NCBI RefSeq assembly: GCF_000967245.1
Contig: NZ_KQ033877.1
Coordinates: 686,770-750,769 of the forward strand
Length of the DNA: 64,000 nucleotides
Source: Bombilactobacillus mellis
GTDB lineage: Bacteria > Bacillota > Bacilli > Lactobacillales > Lactobacillaceae
Reading direction: 5' to 3'
In this document: positions 35,927-46,705 of the stretch, piece by piece
Layout of the letters: the number at the start of each line of letters is the position of its first letter
How positions within the stretch are numbered: position 1 is the stretch's first letter
Made by a program: the position numbers and the translations under genes
Notes under the pieces: model-generated
The model's database searches: none
The model's input: the letters and a program-made list of their open reading frames with translations, nothing else
Told to the model about the DNA's origin: nothing

Positions 35927-38900
35927 TTGTCTAATTCTCAACAGCAAAAGTTATTTCAAACCCTTGTCCAACAACTAGAATTGCCAGATGATCTTTGTTC
36001 AACTGCCTTATTTCAGACCGCAAAAATTCAAAAAGTGCAAGTCCACACTGAATCGCAGCGTTGGACTTTTATTTTGGAATTTGCTCAGATTTTGCCGATT
36101 AAGGATTTACAAACTTTGGCGCAACATTTGCAGAATAGTTTTACCGATATTCAAGCTGTTGATTTTCGAATTGTGACACAGGACGCTCATTTTGACCAAA
36201 AATTATTATCGGCTTACTGGCCCTATGTAATGAATCAAACCAATCCTAATTCTTCGGTAATGAAGGAATTGTCTTTGCAGCAGGCACCAAAATTACAAGG
36301 CCAGCAGGTTATTTTATGTGTAGATAATGATGTTTTACGGGATTATTTGAATCAAAATTATCTAACCGCCATCGAGAATTGTTATCAGGAACTGGGTTTT
36401 GCGCCTTTTCATATTAAAGTAATTATTGATCATTCGCAGTCCCAATCTCAAATTGAGGAGTTACGTAAAAAACAGGCTGAACAACAACAGCAATTAGCTT
36501 TGTCTGTCGCGCAAAAACAGAATCAATCACCTGCCGCTAATACTAATGCAGTTCCGCAAATTATCGGGAAAAAGATTGATGCACAGCAAAGCGTAACTTC
36601 AATGAAAGAGATTACCGAAGAGCAACAGTCAGTCGTTATTCAAGGCTATATTTTTAAATCAGAAGTGCGACAATTAAAAAATAGTCGGCAATTATTAATT
36701 ATAGAAGCAACGGATTATACCTCTTCATTTGTAATTAAAAAATTCTCTAAACCTAACGATTCCCCTGATGTTTTTGCAGAATTTCATGAAGGCGTCTGGA
36801 TTAAAGCTCGAGGATCAGTGCAAGAAGATACCTATTCCCGAGATTTAACCGTTAATGCTTATGATCTTAATATCATTAAAAAAATTGGCCGCCAAGATCA
36901 GGCACCGCAAAAAAGAATTGAGTTACATGTGCATACTAATATGAGTCAAATGGATGCAGTCAGCTCGACTACTGATCTAGTTCAACAGGCAGCCCAATGG
37001 GGACAACCTGCTATTGCGATTACCGATCATTCTACCGCTCAGGCTTTTCCGGAAGCACATAGTGCTGGACAAAAATACGGCGTGAAGATTATTTACGGTG
37101 TAGAAATTAATTTAGTAGATGAAGGGCAGCCGATTGCCTATAATTTACGTGATCAAGATTTGAGTTCGGCTGAGTATGTTATTTTTGATGTCGAAACAAC
37201 CGGGTTATCAGCAGTCTATGACTCAATTATCGAATTAGCGGCAACCAAAATGAAAAATGGTAAAGTGGTTGCAAATTTTGATGAATTTATTGACCCGGGT
37301 CATCCCTTATCGGCAACAACAATTAATTTAACCTCGATTACTGATGAAATGGTTCAGGGCAGCAATACTGAGGCGGAGGCTTTAGCCAAATTTCAAAAAT
37401 TTGTCGGTGATGACATCTTAGTGGGGCATAATGTAACTTTTGATGTTGGCTTTTTAAATACTGCCTTACGTCGGCAAAAACAACCTCCGGTTACTGTTCC
37501 GGTCATTGATACTTTAGAAATGTCGCGCACTTTACATTCTGAATATCGCAACCATAAATTGGATAGTCTGGCCAAAAGATATTCTATCAACTTGGAACAT
37601 CACCATCGGGCTAATTCTGATGCTTTAACCACGGGGTATTTATTATATAAATTATTAGCAGAAATGCAGGCTCGTTTTCAAACGGAAAATGTTCAGCAAC
37701 TAAATGATCACTTAGGTGGTCCGGAAGCTTATAAACAAGCCCGTCCTTATCATGCCACCTTATTGGCACAAACACAGGCCGGTTTGAAAAACTTGTTCAA
37801 AATTGTTTCCTTATCAATGACTGAATATTATTATCGTACCCCGCGAGTTCCGCGCAATATTTTAAATAAGTATCGTGAGGGAATTATCATCGGTTCTGCT
37901 TGCAGTTCCGGAGAAGTTTTTACGGCAATGATGCAAAAAGGTTATGACGAAGCTTATCAAAAGGCGCAATACTATGACTATTTGGAAGTTATGCCACCGG
38001 ATATTTATCAACCCTTATTAGATTCAAATTTGATTGCCGATGAAAATGCTTTGCATGAAATCTTATCTAATATTATTAAGTTGGGAAAAGATTTAGACAA
38101 ACCGGTAGTTGCTACTGGTGATGTGCATTATATTGCGGCTAAGGATGCGATTTATCGTGATATTATTGTTAAAGCTGTGAAAAGTAATCCGCTCGCCCGA
38201 CAAAAATTACCTTTGGCAAATTTTAAAACAACAACAGAAATGCTCAAAGCTTTTGACTGGTTAGACGAAAAAGAAGCACAAAAAGTTGTTGTTGATAATA
38301 CTCATATAGTAGCTGATTGGATTGACGATGATATTACGCCAGTTAAAGATCGGTTGTATACTCCGAAGATGCCCGGCGCTGAACAGGAAATCCAAGATTT
38401 AACTTATCAAAAAGCCCAACAAATGTATGGTGATCCCTTGCCAACAATTGTACAGGAACGACTGGAAAAAGAATTAAAAAGTATTATTGGGAATGGTTTT
38501 GCTGTTATTTATATTATTGCTCAGCGTTTAGTGCATAAAAGTAATAAAGATGGCTATTTGGTAGGATCACGTGGTTCCGTCGGTTCCAGTCTAGTTGCGA
38601 CCATGACAGGGATTACGGAAGTTAACCCCTTGCCGCCGCATTATCGTTGCCCTCAATGTCACTATACCCAATTTTTTACCAACGGTGAAGTGGGTTCCGG
38701 GTTCGATTTGCCGGATAAAGCTTGTCCAAAATGTGGTACTTCTCTTAAAAAAGACGGTCAAGATATTCCTTTTGAAACCTTTTTAGGCTTTAAAGGCGAT
38801 AAAGTTCCCGATATTGATTTAAACTTTTCCGGAGATTATCAACCCATTGCCCATAATTATACGAAGGTTTTATTTGGTGAGGATCATGTCTTTCGTGCCG

Positions 38901-40234
38901 GAACCATTGGAACAGTAGCAGATCGCACTGCTTATGGGTATGTCAGCAATTATGAAGAATTAACTGATCAAAGATTTCGCGGAGCAGAAAAAGATCGACT
39001 AGCTGCCGGAGCTACCGGAGTTAAACGCACTACAGGTCAACATCCTGCCGGAATTATTGTTGTTCCTGAGGATATGGATATCTATGATTTTACGCCGATT
39101 CAATATCCGGCAGATGATCAAAGTGCAGCCTGGAAAACTACGCATTTTGATTTTCATTCTATTCATGACAATATTTTGAAATTGGATATTCTAGGACATG
39201 ATGATCCCACCATGATTCGGATGTTGCAGGATCTTTCAGGTATTGATCCGCAAACTATTCCTACGGATGATCCGGGGGTAATGCAATTATTTTCAGGAAC
39301 AGAATCTTTGGGAGTTACACCGGAAGAAATTGATTCAAAGATGGGGACTTTGGGTATTCCCGAATTTGGTACCAAGTTTGTGCGGGGAATGCTGGAGGAA
39401 ACTCATCCGACCACTTTTGCGGAATTATTACAAATTTCCGGTTTATCTCACGGAACTGATGTCTGGTTAGGCAATGCTGAAGAATATATCCGCCAAGGAA
39501 TAGTTTCTTTAAAGGATGTTATTGGCTGTCGGGATAATATTATGATGGATCTAATTCATTGGGGCATGGAACCGCAACTATCTTTTCAGATTATGGAGCA
39601 TGTCCGCAAGGGTCGCGGTATTCCTGATGAATGGCAGGATGAGATGCGGGCTAATAAGAATGTACCGGATTGGTATATTGATTCCTGTCTAAAAATAAAA
39701 TATATGTTTCCGAAGGCCCATGCCACAGCTTATATTATTATGGCGTTACGGATTGCCTATTTCAAAGTGCATTTTCCGATCATTTATTATTGTGCTTATT
39801 TTTCTGTCCGGTGTGATATTTTTGATTTACAGGCCATGTCACAGGGCAAAAACGCTGTTGAAGCTTCTATGAAAGCCATCCAAGACCAAGGTATGGATGC
39901 CAGTGCTAAAGATAAAAATCTTTTGACGGTTTTAGAAGTAGCTAATGAATGTTTGGCACGCGGTATCACGATTAAAATGGTTGATCTTGAAAAGTCGGAT
40001 GCGACTAATTTCCAAATTTTGGATGAGCATACTTTACTAGCACCTTTTATAGCTGTCCCGAGTTTGGGCTTGAGTGTGGCTAAACAAATTGTGGCTGCCC
40101 GAGAAGAACAACCGTTTTTGTCCAAAGAGGATTTATCAAAGCGGGGTAAAGTTTCGAAAACAATTATTGAATATTTGACACAAAATCATGTAATTGACCA
40201 ATTACCTGATGAAAATCAATTATCCTTATTTTAA
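35927..40234 (+). CDS. polC: DNA polymerase III alpha subunit, Gram-positive type PolC
   Basis: PolC is the main replicase with built-in proofreading. The 1435 residues follow the PolC layout: N-terminal domain, OB fold, split PHP domain ([14 protein letters not shown] near 332), DnaQ-type exonuclease inserted in it ([14 protein letters not shown] near 421), a Cys4 zinc site (CPQC and CPKC near 908-935), and the polymerase palm with [12 protein letters not shown]. The TTG start has GGGGTG upstream. It ends the uppS operon. Confidence 0.98.
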   Translation: MSNSQQQKLFQTLVQQLELPDDLCSTALFQTAKIQKVQVHTESQRWTFILEFAQILPIKDLQTLAQHLQNSFTDIQAVDFRIVTQDAHFDQKLLSAYWPYVMNQTNPNSSVMKELSLQQAPKLQGQQVILCVDNDVLRDYLNQNYLTAIENCYQELGFAPFHIKVIIDHSQSQSQIEELRKKQAEQQQQLALSVAQKQNQSPAANTNAVPQIIGKKIDAQQSVTSMKEITEEQQSVVIQGYIFKSEVRQLKNSRQLLIIEATDYTSSFVIKKFSKPNDSPDVFAEFHEGVWIKARGSVQEDTYSRDLTVNAYDLNIIKKIGRQDQAPQKRIELHVHTNMSQMDAVSSTTDLVQQAAQWGQPAIAITDHSTAQAFPEAHSAGQKYGVKIIYGVEINLVDEGQPIAYNLRDQDLSSAEYVIFDVETTGLSAVYDSIIELAATKMKNGKVVANFDEFIDPGHPLSATTINLTSITDEMVQGSNTEAEALAKFQKFVGDDILVGHNVTFDVGFLNTALRRQKQPPVTVPVIDTLEMSRTLHSEYRNHKLDSLAKRYSINLEHHHRANSDALTTGYLLYKLLAEMQARFQTENVQQLNDHLGGPEAYKQARPYHATLLAQTQAGLKNLFKIVSLSMTEYYYRTPRVPRNILNKYREGIIIGSACSSGEVFTAMMQKGYDEAYQKAQYYDYLEVMPPDIYQPLLDSNLIADENALHEILSNIIKLGKDLDKPVVATGDVHYIAAKDAIYRDIIVKAVKSNPLARQKLPLANFKTTTEMLKAFDWLDEKEAQKVVVDNTHIVADWIDDDITPVKDRLYTPKMPGAEQEIQDLTYQKAQQMYGDPLPTIVQERLEKELKSIIGNGFAVIYIIAQRLVHKSNKDGYLVGSRGSVGSSLVATMTGITEVNPLPPHYRCPQCHYTQFFTNGEVGSGFDLPDKACPKCGTSLKKDGQDIPFETFLGFKGDKVPDIDLNFSGDYQPIAHNYTKVLFGEDHVFRAGTIGTVADRTAYGYVSNYEELTDQRFRGAEKDRLAAGATGVKRTTGQHPAGIIVVPEDMDIYDFTPIQYPADDQSAAWKTTHFDFHSIHDNILKLDILGHDDPTMIRMLQDLSGIDPQTIPTDDPGVMQLFSGTESLGVTPEEIDSKMGTLGIPEFGTKFVRGMLEETHPTTFAELLQISGLSHGTDVWLGNAEEYIRQGIVSLKDVIGCRDNIMMDLIHWGMEPQLSFQIMEHVRKGRGIPDEWQDEMRANKNVPDWYIDSCLKIKYMFPKAHATAYIIMALRIAYFKVHFPIIYYCAYFSVRCDIFDLQAMSQGKNAVEASMKAIQDQGMDASAKDKNLLTVLEVANECLARGITIKMVDLEKSDATNFQILDEHTLLAPFIAVPSLGLSVAKQIVAAREEQPFLSKEDLSKRGKVSKTIIEYLTQNHVIDQLPDENQLSLF

Positions 40235-40277
40235 GGCAGAAAAAGTGGTTCTGAGAAAAGGCTGCCTGTTTAAATTC

Positions 40278-40306
40278 TTGAAAAATTAGGCTGTAAGTTA
40301 TATAAT
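40278..40306 (+). promoter_or_regulatory. Consensus promoter ahead of the rimP-nusA operon
   Basis: TTGAAA at 40278-40283 and a perfect TATAAT at 40301-40306 are 17 nt apart. A strong terminator lies only 26 nt after the -10 box, so most transcripts may stop early. A weaker extended -10 (TGGTAAAAT at 40375-40383) lies beyond the terminator. Confidence 0.8.
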
Positions 40307-40331
40307 ACTTTATAAGTTGATTTTACATGAC

Positions 40332-40358
40332 GAGTGAGCAGGAATGCTCACTCTTTTT
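40332..40358 (+). terminator. Terminator/attenuator in the rimP-nusA leader
   Basis: GAGTGAGCA at 40332-40340 pairs perfectly with TGCTCACTC at 40345-40353 around GGAA and is followed by TTTTT. It can end polC read-through and also transcripts from the promoter just upstream. Confidence 0.9.
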
Positions 40359-40421
40359 ATTGAATTAGCCGTACTGGTAAAATAGTGAAACCGCGTTGAT
40401 TTTTAATAAAGGAGTGATAAG

Positions 40422-40895
40422 TTGCAATCAATAACAGCAAAAATCCAGCAAATGGCACAGCCACTTTTAGAAAAGCATGGTTTTTATTTAGTTGATATCG
40501 AATATGTTAAAGAAGGCGCCAATTGGTATTTACGTCTCTACATTGACAAGCCAGCTGGCATTGATATTGAAGAATGTGCTCTCTTTAACCAAGAATTAAG
40601 TGATAAACTCGACGAACAGGCTCCAGATTTAATTCCTAATGCTTATTTTTTGGAAGTCTCATCGCCGGGAGCTGAGCGTCCCTTAAAAACCGAACAAGAT
40701 TTGCAAAGGGCAGTAGGCAAATATATTCATGTTAGTTTATATCAAAAACAGCAACAGCAGAAGATTTTTGAAGGTGTGTTGCTCGATTATGATTCACAAT
40801 ATTTGCGCTTGCGCCAACATCAAAATAATAAATTTTCAGAAATTGAATTAGCACGAAAAAATATTGCTGCAATGCGGTTAGCAATCGAATTTTAA
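40422..40895 (+). CDS. rimP: Ribosome maturation factor RimP
   Basis: RimP is needed for early 30S assembly. The 157-residue protein contains HGFYLVDIEYVKEGANWYLR, then IDIEECALFNQELSDKLD and LEVSSPGAERPLK, the three family blocks, and a C-terminal SH3-like barrel. The TTG start has AAAGGAGTG upstream. It opens the rimP-nusA-ylxR-ylxQ-infB-rbfA operon. Confidence 0.95.
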   Translation: MQSITAKIQQMAQPLLEKHGFYLVDIEYVKEGANWYLRLYIDKPAGIDIEECALFNQELSDKLDEQAPDLIPNAYFLEVSSPGAERPLKTEQDLQRAVGKYIHVSLYQKQQQQKIFEGVLLDYDSQYLRLRQHQNNKFSEIELARKNIAAMRLAIEF

Positions 40896-40916
40896 AAGAT
40901 AGGGGATAACAAGGAA

Positions 40917-42056
40917 ATGAGTAAAGAATTAGTTGATGCATTATCAGCATTAGAGAAAGAAAAAGGCATCGACAAAAATGTTATTATTGAAGCTATGGAA
41001 GCCGCATTAGTTTCTGCTTATAAACGTAATTTTGGGCAAGCACAAAATGTAGATGTTAGTTTTAATGAACATACGGGGGACTTTCATGTCTATACCGTCA
41101 AAGAAGTAGTGCCTGAAGTAGCTGATGAGCGTTTAGAAATCAGTTTAGAAGATGCGGAACATATTAATAAAGGTTATGAGCTGGGTGATCATATTAATTT
41201 TGAAGTAACCCCAAGCAACTTTGGCCGTATTGCGGCACAAACTGCTAAACAAGTAGTAATGCAAAGAGTCCGTGAAGCCGAACGCAATAACATTTATGAT
41301 GAATATAGTCAGTATCAGGATGAAATAATTCAAGGAGTTGTGCAAAGAAGTGATAACCGCTTTGTGTACATCAATTTTGGTCGTGTCGAAGCTGTGATGG
41401 GACGAGCCGATCAAATGCCGGGAGAAGTTTACCGGCCACAGGATCGTCTCAAAGTTTATGTGTCGAAAGTAGAAAACACAACTAAAGGTCCTCAGATTTT
41501 TGTTTCGCGCACTAATGCCGGCTTAGTAAAAAGATTATTTGAACAAGAAGTCCCGGAAATTTATGATGGAACTGTAGAAATTGTTTCCATTGCCCGAGAA
41601 GCCGGTGATCGCACCAAAATTGCTGTGAAATCAGTCAATCCTGATGTTGATCCAGTAGGAACGACTGTCGGACCGCGTGGTCAACGGGTGCAGGCGGTAG
41701 TTGATGAACTCCATGGAGAAAATATCGATGTTGTAAAATATGAAGAAGATCCCTCAGATTTTATTGCGAATGCTTTAAATCCTGCAGAAGTAATTGCAGT
41801 TCAGTTTGACGATGAAACCAATCCTAAGTCCTGTATTGTAATTGTTCCTGATTATCATTTATCTTTAGCAATTGGTAAAAAAGGACAAAATGCACGTTTG
41901 GCTGCCAAATTGACCGGTTTTCGAATCGATATTAAACCTGAATCTGATGTGGAATTTGTTGATGATGATAATGCAACAGCCGCTGACGATAGTGATAATG
42001 ATGCTGAATTAAATCAGGATCCTGATTTACAATTACCGGATGATGAACAAGAATAA
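40917..42056 (+). CDS. nusA: Transcription termination/antitermination factor NusA
   Basis: NusA binds RNA polymerase and hairpins to promote pausing and termination. The 379-residue protein has an N-terminal polymerase-binding domain, an S1 domain (GVVQRSDNRFVYINFGRVEA), and two KH domains (VGPRGQRVQAVVDELHGE and IGKKGQNARLAAKL), then an acidic Asp-rich tail. It lacks the C-terminal repeats of the E. coli protein, as is usual in Firmicutes. GGGGATAAC upstream is a weak ribosome site. Confidence 0.97.
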   Translation: MSKELVDALSALEKEKGIDKNVIIEAMEAALVSAYKRNFGQAQNVDVSFNEHTGDFHVYTVKEVVPEVADERLEISLEDAEHINKGYELGDHINFEVTPSNFGRIAAQTAKQVVMQRVREAERNNIYDEYSQYQDEIIQGVVQRSDNRFVYINFGRVEAVMGRADQMPGEVYRPQDRLKVYVSKVENTTKGPQIFVSRTNAGLVKRLFEQEVPEIYDGTVEIVSIAREAGDRTKIAVKSVNPDVDPVGTTVGPRGQRVQAVVDELHGENIDVVKYEEDPSDFIANALNPAEVIAVQFDDETNPKSCIVIVPDYHLSLAIGKKGQNARLAAKLTGFRIDIKPESDVEFVDDDNATAADDSDNDAELNQDPDLQLPDDEQE

Positions 42057-42087
42057 TGGCACTGTTAATTAAAAGGTGGTGGTGGAC

Positions 42088-42396
42088 TTGAAAAAAAGAA
42101 AAGTTCCGATGCGTAAAAATATCCTAACCAATGAAATGGAACCTAAACGCTTATTAGTTAGAATTGTGAAAAATAAAGAAGGCGAAGTTGCTTTAGATCC
42201 CACAGGTAAAAAGCCGGGACGAGGAGCTTATGTGGGTTTAGATCCGGCGGCGGTTAAACAAGCAGCAGCTAACAAAACGCTGGAGCGGGTTTTAGAAACA
42301 GAATTATCGGCTGAGTTTTACCAGCAGTTGTATGATTATGTAGATCACCAAAAGGCGCGTTTAGACCTCTTTGGAGAATTAGGGAAAAAACATTGA
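42088..42396 (+). CDS. ylxR: YlxR (RnpM) family RNA-binding protein
   Basis: This is a 102-residue basic protein with the YlxR motif RKVPMRKNILTNEMEPKRLL and the DPTGKKPGRGAYV turn. Homologues bind RNA and have been reported to modulate RNase P. The TTG at 42088 is preferred to a GTG at 42076 because of its spacing from AAGGTGG. In the closest part of the alignment the Cys often present in the N-terminal R-x-C is absent here (Asn at that place). The stop overlaps the next gene. Confidence 0.88.
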   Translation: MKKRKVPMRKNILTNEMEPKRLLVRIVKNKEGEVALDPTGKKPGRGAYVGLDPAAVKQAAANKTLERVLETELSAEFYQQLYDYVDHQKARLDLFGELGKKH

Positions 42397-42698
42397 ATAA
42401 ACAGCAAATATTAAATTTATTAGGTTTGGCTTATAAAGCTCATTGTGTGATCAGCGGACAGGATTTAGTATTAAAATCTTTAAAGCAACGACAAGTGGAA
42501 TTTGTTTTTTTAGCGAGTGATTTAAGTACCACTTTTTTAAAGAAAATAACGTCTATCTTAGACCAATATCAGGTAAGTTTTACTACTGATTTTTCACAAG
42601 CTGAATTAAGCCAAGCTATTGGACGTTTGCGCAAAACAATTGCGATTACCGATCAAGGATTTGCTAAAAGATTTAAGGAGTTAACGATGATTAATTAA
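42393..42698 (+). CDS. ylxQ: L7Ae-family ribosomal protein-like YlxQ
   Basis: This is a 101-residue L7Ae/L30e-fold protein ([24 protein letters not shown]), a family that binds kink-turn RNA. The precise role is unknown. The TTG start overlaps the ylxR stop as TTGA and has GGGA upstream. It lies in its conserved place between ylxR and infB. Confidence 0.88.
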   Translation: MNKQQILNLLGLAYKAHCVISGQDLVLKSLKQRQVEFVFLASDLSTTFLKKITSILDQYQVSFTTDFSQAELSQAIGRLRKTIAITDQGFAKRFKELTMIN

Positions 42699-42711
42699 GG
42701 AGCGTGAATTT

Positions 42712-45348
42712 ATGGGAAAAAAGCGTGTATATGAATTAGCTAAGGAATTAGCAATTCCCAGCAAAAAGCTAGTAGACTTAGCACAAAAAAATAAAATTGA
42801 GGTTTTGTCACATATGTCGGTTTTATCAGACCAGCAAGAAGCACAATTAACACATATTGTTAAGGGCCAACAGCCAGTGAAAAAGGCAGCAAAAACGGCA
42901 CCAACTGCTTCCCCAAACAATAAGGCAACGAAAACCAAAATCAAAGTAACTGCAATTCGGAGAACTGAAAAGAAAAAAGTGAACGCTGAAAATCATTCTA
43001 ACCAAAGCAACCAGACTAATCGTCGTTCCAATCGCAACAATAATAATCATTCTAATAATAACAATAATAACAATCGGCGGCGGCGTAATAACAACAATGT
43101 CAATTCGAACCGGGTTAATGATCATCGCTCACAAATGATCAATCGTGCAAGTGCGGGCCGGAAACATTTGGCTCAATATAAACAAAATGCACAAGCTTCA
43201 GTAGAACAAATCGAAAAGGATCGGCAAAAACCGGCCAAGCCGGCAGTTAACAAACAACGTGCACATGCTAAACCGCAAGGGCAGGCGACTACTTCACAAA
43301 GAAGTAAGCATCAACCTGTCAAAAATAAACAGCAAGCTATTAAATCTCAGCCCAAAGCTGCCGCCAAACCGGCTCCAGCTGCACCAGTAGCGGCCGCTAC
43401 TGCTTCTAATACGAAAGAGACGCAAACAACTGATAATAAGAAGCGGCAACATGAATTCACTAATAACCGCCGTAAAAATGAATTTAATAATTATAAGAAT
43501 CGTCCAAAGCATAAAAATAAGAAGAAATTACGCAAACAGCAGGCTGCTCAACCGAAAAAACAAGTGCCACAGCGTAAAGAACGGCCTTTACCAGAAGTTT
43601 TGGAATATAGTGTTGGTATGAATGCGCAGGATTTAGGCAAAATCTTACACCGAGAGCCGGCAGAAATTGTTAAAAAACTCTTTATGCTGGGAATTATGGT
43701 CAATCAAAATCAATCCCTGGACAAAGATACCATTGAACTTTTAGCTACAGATTATGGTATTGAAGCTCAAGAAAAAGTAGAAGAAGATATTACAGACTTG
43801 GATACTTTCTTTGAAGAGGAAGTAAATAATACTGATAATCTGACACAACGTCCCCCAGTAGTAACAATTATGGGTCACGTTGATCACGGCAAAACCACCT
43901 TATTAGATCGTTTACGTCATACTCATGTTACTGCTGATGAAGCGGGTGGGATTACGCAGCATATTGGTGCTTATCAAGTACGTTTGGATGATCGGCTGAT
44001 TACATTTTTGGATACTCCGGGTCATGCGGCCTTTTCAAATATGCGGGCTCGTGGAGCTGACATTACGGACATAGTTGTCTTAGTAGTTGCTGCAGACGAT
44101 GGCGTTATGCCCCAGACTATTGAGGCCATTAACCATGCCAAAGCAGCTAACGATCCAATTATTGTGGCCATTAATAAAATTGATAAACCAGATGCTAATC
44201 CGCAACATGTTACCGAAGAATTAATGCAATATGACTTGATTCCGGAAGATTACGGCGGTGATACAATTTTTGTTAATATCTCTGCTAAACAAGGTACCGG
44301 AATTGATGATTTATTACAAATGATTCTGTTAGAAGCTGATGTTCTTGAATTAAAAGCTAATCCGCAACAAAAGGCAGTTGGTACTGTAATTGAGGCTCGG
44401 TTAGATAAAGGCAGAGGTCCAGTGGCCAGTTTGTTGGTTCAACAGGGTACTTTGCATAAGGGAGATCCGATCGTTGTCGGTAATACCTTTGGTCGTGTCC
44501 GGGTCATGACAGATGATCGGGGCCGCCGCATTAAAGAAGCTCGGCCGTCACAGCCAGTTATGATTACCGGTTTAAACGATGTGCCGCAATCGGCAGATAA
44601 GTTTGTGGTATTTGCTACCGAAAAATTAGCGCGCTCAGCTGGTGAAGAACGGGCTAAACAAGCGCAAATTCAAGAGCGCAAGCGGACTAATGCCGTTACT
44701 TTGGATAATTTATTCGACACTATGAAACAGCAGGATATGAAAAAGGTTGACGTTATTATTAAGGCTGACGTTCAAGGGTCAGTGGAAGCCCTGCGTAATA
44801 GTTTGGAAAAGATTGATGTTGAAGGTGTCCGCGTTAATATTATTCATGCTGCTGCCGGAGCAATTACAGAAACTGATGTTACTTTAGCTTCGGCTAGTCA
44901 TGCGATCATTATTGGATTTAATGTGCGTCCGACTAATCAGGCCAAAATTCAGGCTGATGAAGAAAATGTTGATATTCGCTTGCATAATGTTATCTATAAT
45001 GCTATTGATGAAATTGAATCAGCGATGAAAGGCTTATTAGAACCGGTTTATAAAGAAAAAATTACTGGTAACTTAACTGTCCGGCAAACTTATAAGGTAT
45101 CAAAATTAGGAACCATAGCTGGGTGCATTGTTGATTCTGGTTTGATTCAACGTGAAAGCGGAGTGCGTTTAATCCGTGACGGTATTGTGATTTATGAGGG
45201 TAAATTAGCGTCACTTAAACGTTTTAAAGATGATGTGAAAGAAGTTAAGCAAGGCTTTGAATGCGGCTTAATGATTGAAAACTACAATGATATTAAAGTT
45301 GACGATCAAATTGAAACTTATATTATGCAGGAAGTTCCTGTAGAATAG
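42712..45348 (+). CDS. infB: Translation initiation factor IF-2
   Basis: IF-2 brings fMet-tRNA to the 30S subunit and promotes subunit joining. The 878 residues begin with an IF2N domain ([21 protein letters not shown]), then a 250-residue low-complexity basic stretch dominated by Asn, Arg and Lys with runs of N near 105-130. The G domain has GHVDHGKTT near 389, DTPGHAAF and NKIDKP, followed by domains II to IV. AAGGAGCG lies upstream of the ATG. Confidence 0.97.
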   Translation: MGKKRVYELAKELAIPSKKLVDLAQKNKIEVLSHMSVLSDQQEAQLTHIVKGQQPVKKAAKTAPTASPNNKATKTKIKVTAIRRTEKKKVNAENHSNQSNQTNRRSNRNNNNHSNNNNNNNRRRRNNNNVNSNRVNDHRSQMINRASAGRKHLAQYKQNAQASVEQIEKDRQKPAKPAVNKQRAHAKPQGQATTSQRSKHQPVKNKQQAIKSQPKAAAKPAPAAPVAAATASNTKETQTTDNKKRQHEFTNNRRKNEFNNYKNRPKHKNKKKLRKQQAAQPKKQVPQRKERPLPEVLEYSVGMNAQDLGKILHREPAEIVKKLFMLGIMVNQNQSLDKDTIELLATDYGIEAQEKVEEDITDLDTFFEEEVNNTDNLTQRPPVVTIMGHVDHGKTTLLDRLRHTHVTADEAGGITQHIGAYQVRLDDRLITFLDTPGHAAFSNMRARGADITDIVVLVVAADDGVMPQTIEAINHAKAANDPIIVAINKIDKPDANPQHVTEELMQYDLIPEDYGGDTIFVNISAKQGTGIDDLLQMILLEADVLELKANPQQKAVGTVIEARLDKGRGPVASLLVQQGTLHKGDPIVVGNTFGRVRVMTDDRGRRIKEARPSQPVMITGLNDVPQSADKFVVFATEKLARSAGEERAKQAQIQERKRTNAVTLDNLFDTMKQQDMKKVDVIIKADVQGSVEALRNSLEKIDVEGVRVNIIHAAAGAITETDVTLASASHAIIIGFNVRPTNQAKIQADEENVDIRLHNVIYNAIDEIESAMKGLLEPVYKEKITGNLTVRQTYKVSKLGTIAGCIVDSGLIQRESGVRLIRDGIVIYEGKLASLKRFKDDVKEVKQGFECGLMIENYNDIKVDDQIETYIMQEVPVE

Positions 45349-45359
45349 GAGGGTTGTCC

Positions 45360-45710
45360 ATGAAATATCGCGTAGGTCGAGTTGAACAAGAAATTCAGCG
45401 CGAAGTTAATGATATTTTACTCAAGCGGGTTCGCGATCCGCGGGTTCAGGGTGTCACTATCACTGGAGTAGATGTTACTGGTGATTTACAGCAGGCGACA
45501 ATTTACTTTAGTATCTTATCAGAAACTGCTAGTAATGCTCAGAAAGCTCAAGCAGGATTAGATAAGGCCAAGGGATTGATTCGCCATGAGTTGGGACAGC
45601 GTCTATCGATTTATAAAACACCTGAGATCTTTTTTAAACAAGATCAATCAGTACGTTATGGTGAACGGATTGATGAATTAATAAATAAATTGCATGAGCA
45701 AGATCAATAG
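45360..45710 (+). CDS. rbfA: Ribosome-binding factor A
   Basis: RbfA is a KH-type assembly factor for the 30S 5' domain. The 116 residues start MKYRVGRVEQEIQREVNDIL and include RDPRVQGVTITGVDVTGD and the C-terminal GERIDELINKL. ATG 45360 is chosen because AGGAGGG lies 6-7 nt upstream; the TTG at 45354 is less likely. A terminator hairpin overlaps its stop codon. Confidence 0.95.
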   Translation: MKYRVGRVEQEIQREVNDILLKRVRDPRVQGVTITGVDVTGDLQQATIYFSILSETASNAQKAQAGLDKAKGLIRHELGQRLSIYKTPEIFFKQDQSVRYGERIDELINKLHEQDQ

Positions 45711-45730
45711 CCGGGAAACCGGCTATTTTA
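45706..45730 (+). terminator. Intrinsic terminator overlapping the rbfA stop
   Basis: AATAGCCGG pairs with CCGGCTATT around a GAAA tetraloop, followed by a short T-tract. It ends the nusA-infB operon. Confidence 0.75.
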
Positions 45731-45742
45731 CTGGATTATTTA

Positions 45743-45751
45743 TGCTATAAT
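45743..45751 (+). promoter_or_regulatory. Extended -10 promoter of truB-ribF
   Basis: TGCTATAAT is a perfect extended -10 element 50 nt before truB, right after the terminator. No convincing -35 box is visible 17 nt upstream. Confidence 0.6.
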
Positions 45752-45802
45752 TAAAGGGTTGAATTATTTTTAAGAGTTATATTAAAATCGGAGGAATAAA
45801 TA

Positions 45803-46699
45803 TTGAATGGCATTATTCCCCTCTATAAGCCTTGTGGAATGACCAGTGCGGATTGTGTTTATCGATTACGTAAGATACTACAAGAACGAAAAATTGGCCA
45901 TACCGGCACTTTAGATCCACAAGTAGATGGAGTTTTAGTAATTTGTGTTGGTCAAGCAACTAAATTAGTGAATTATTTGATGAGGCAAACTAAAACCTAT
46001 CACGGACAAATTACTTTGGGCAAGGCGACTACCACCGAAGATGCTACAGGAAAAACGGTAGCACAAAAGCATTTATCTCAACCCTTTACTACTCAGCAGA
46101 TCAAACAGGCAATGCAAGCCTTAACGGGTTCCTTACAGCAAACTCCCCCGCTGTATTCAGCGGTAAAAGTTAACGGTAAAAGATTATATGAATATGCAAG
46201 AGCGCAACAAGAAGTCCAACGACCCACGCGCACGGTGCATATTTATAAATTTGAATTAACTCAGGCTCCCGTCTTTCACATTATTGAAGGTGAGCAAGTG
46301 CTGCAATTTACGGTACAATGCTCTAAAGGAACTTATATTCGGACCTTAGCTGTGCAATTGGGAGAATTATTGCAGGTGCCGGCGCATATGAATCAGTTAA
46401 CGCGTGTTAGTGGTGGTGGTTTTAACTTAGAGGAAACCTTTACTTTACAGCAAATTCAAGCAAAAATAGCCGAGCAGCAACAGGATTTTTTAATACCTTT
46501 AAGTCAAGTCTTTACGAACTTGCCTACTTATGATTTAAATATTCAACAATGGCAATATGTGCAAAATGGACGTTTCTTAGAGCTCAAGGAAACTGCACCG
46601 CAAGTGGCTTTATATTACCAAAAAGTTTTAAAGGCTATTTATCAACGGCAGCAGAATTTATATGTACCACAGTTAATGCTATTAAAAAATGATAGGTGA
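45803..46699 (+). CDS. truB: tRNA pseudouridine55 synthase TruB
   Basis: TruB converts U55 in the T-loop of most tRNAs to pseudouridine. The 298-residue protein starts MNGIIPLYKPCGMTS and has the catalytic Asp in KIGHTGTLDPQVDGVL, YSAVKVNGKRLYEYAR, and CSKGTYIRTLA. The TTG start has GGAGG 9 nt upstream. It is followed after 6 nt by ribF. Confidence 0.95.
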   Translation: MNGIIPLYKPCGMTSADCVYRLRKILQERKIGHTGTLDPQVDGVLVICVGQATKLVNYLMRQTKTYHGQITLGKATTTEDATGKTVAQKHLSQPFTTQQIKQAMQALTGSLQQTPPLYSAVKVNGKRLYEYARAQQEVQRPTRTVHIYKFELTQAPVFHIIEGEQVLQFTVQCSKGTYIRTLAVQLGELLQVPAHMNQLTRVSGGGFNLEETFTLQQIQAKIAEQQQDFLIPLSQVFTNLPTYDLNIQQWQYVQNGRFLELKETAPQVALYYQKVLKAIYQRQQNLYVPQLMLLKNDR

Positions 46700-46705
46700 A
46701 AATTA

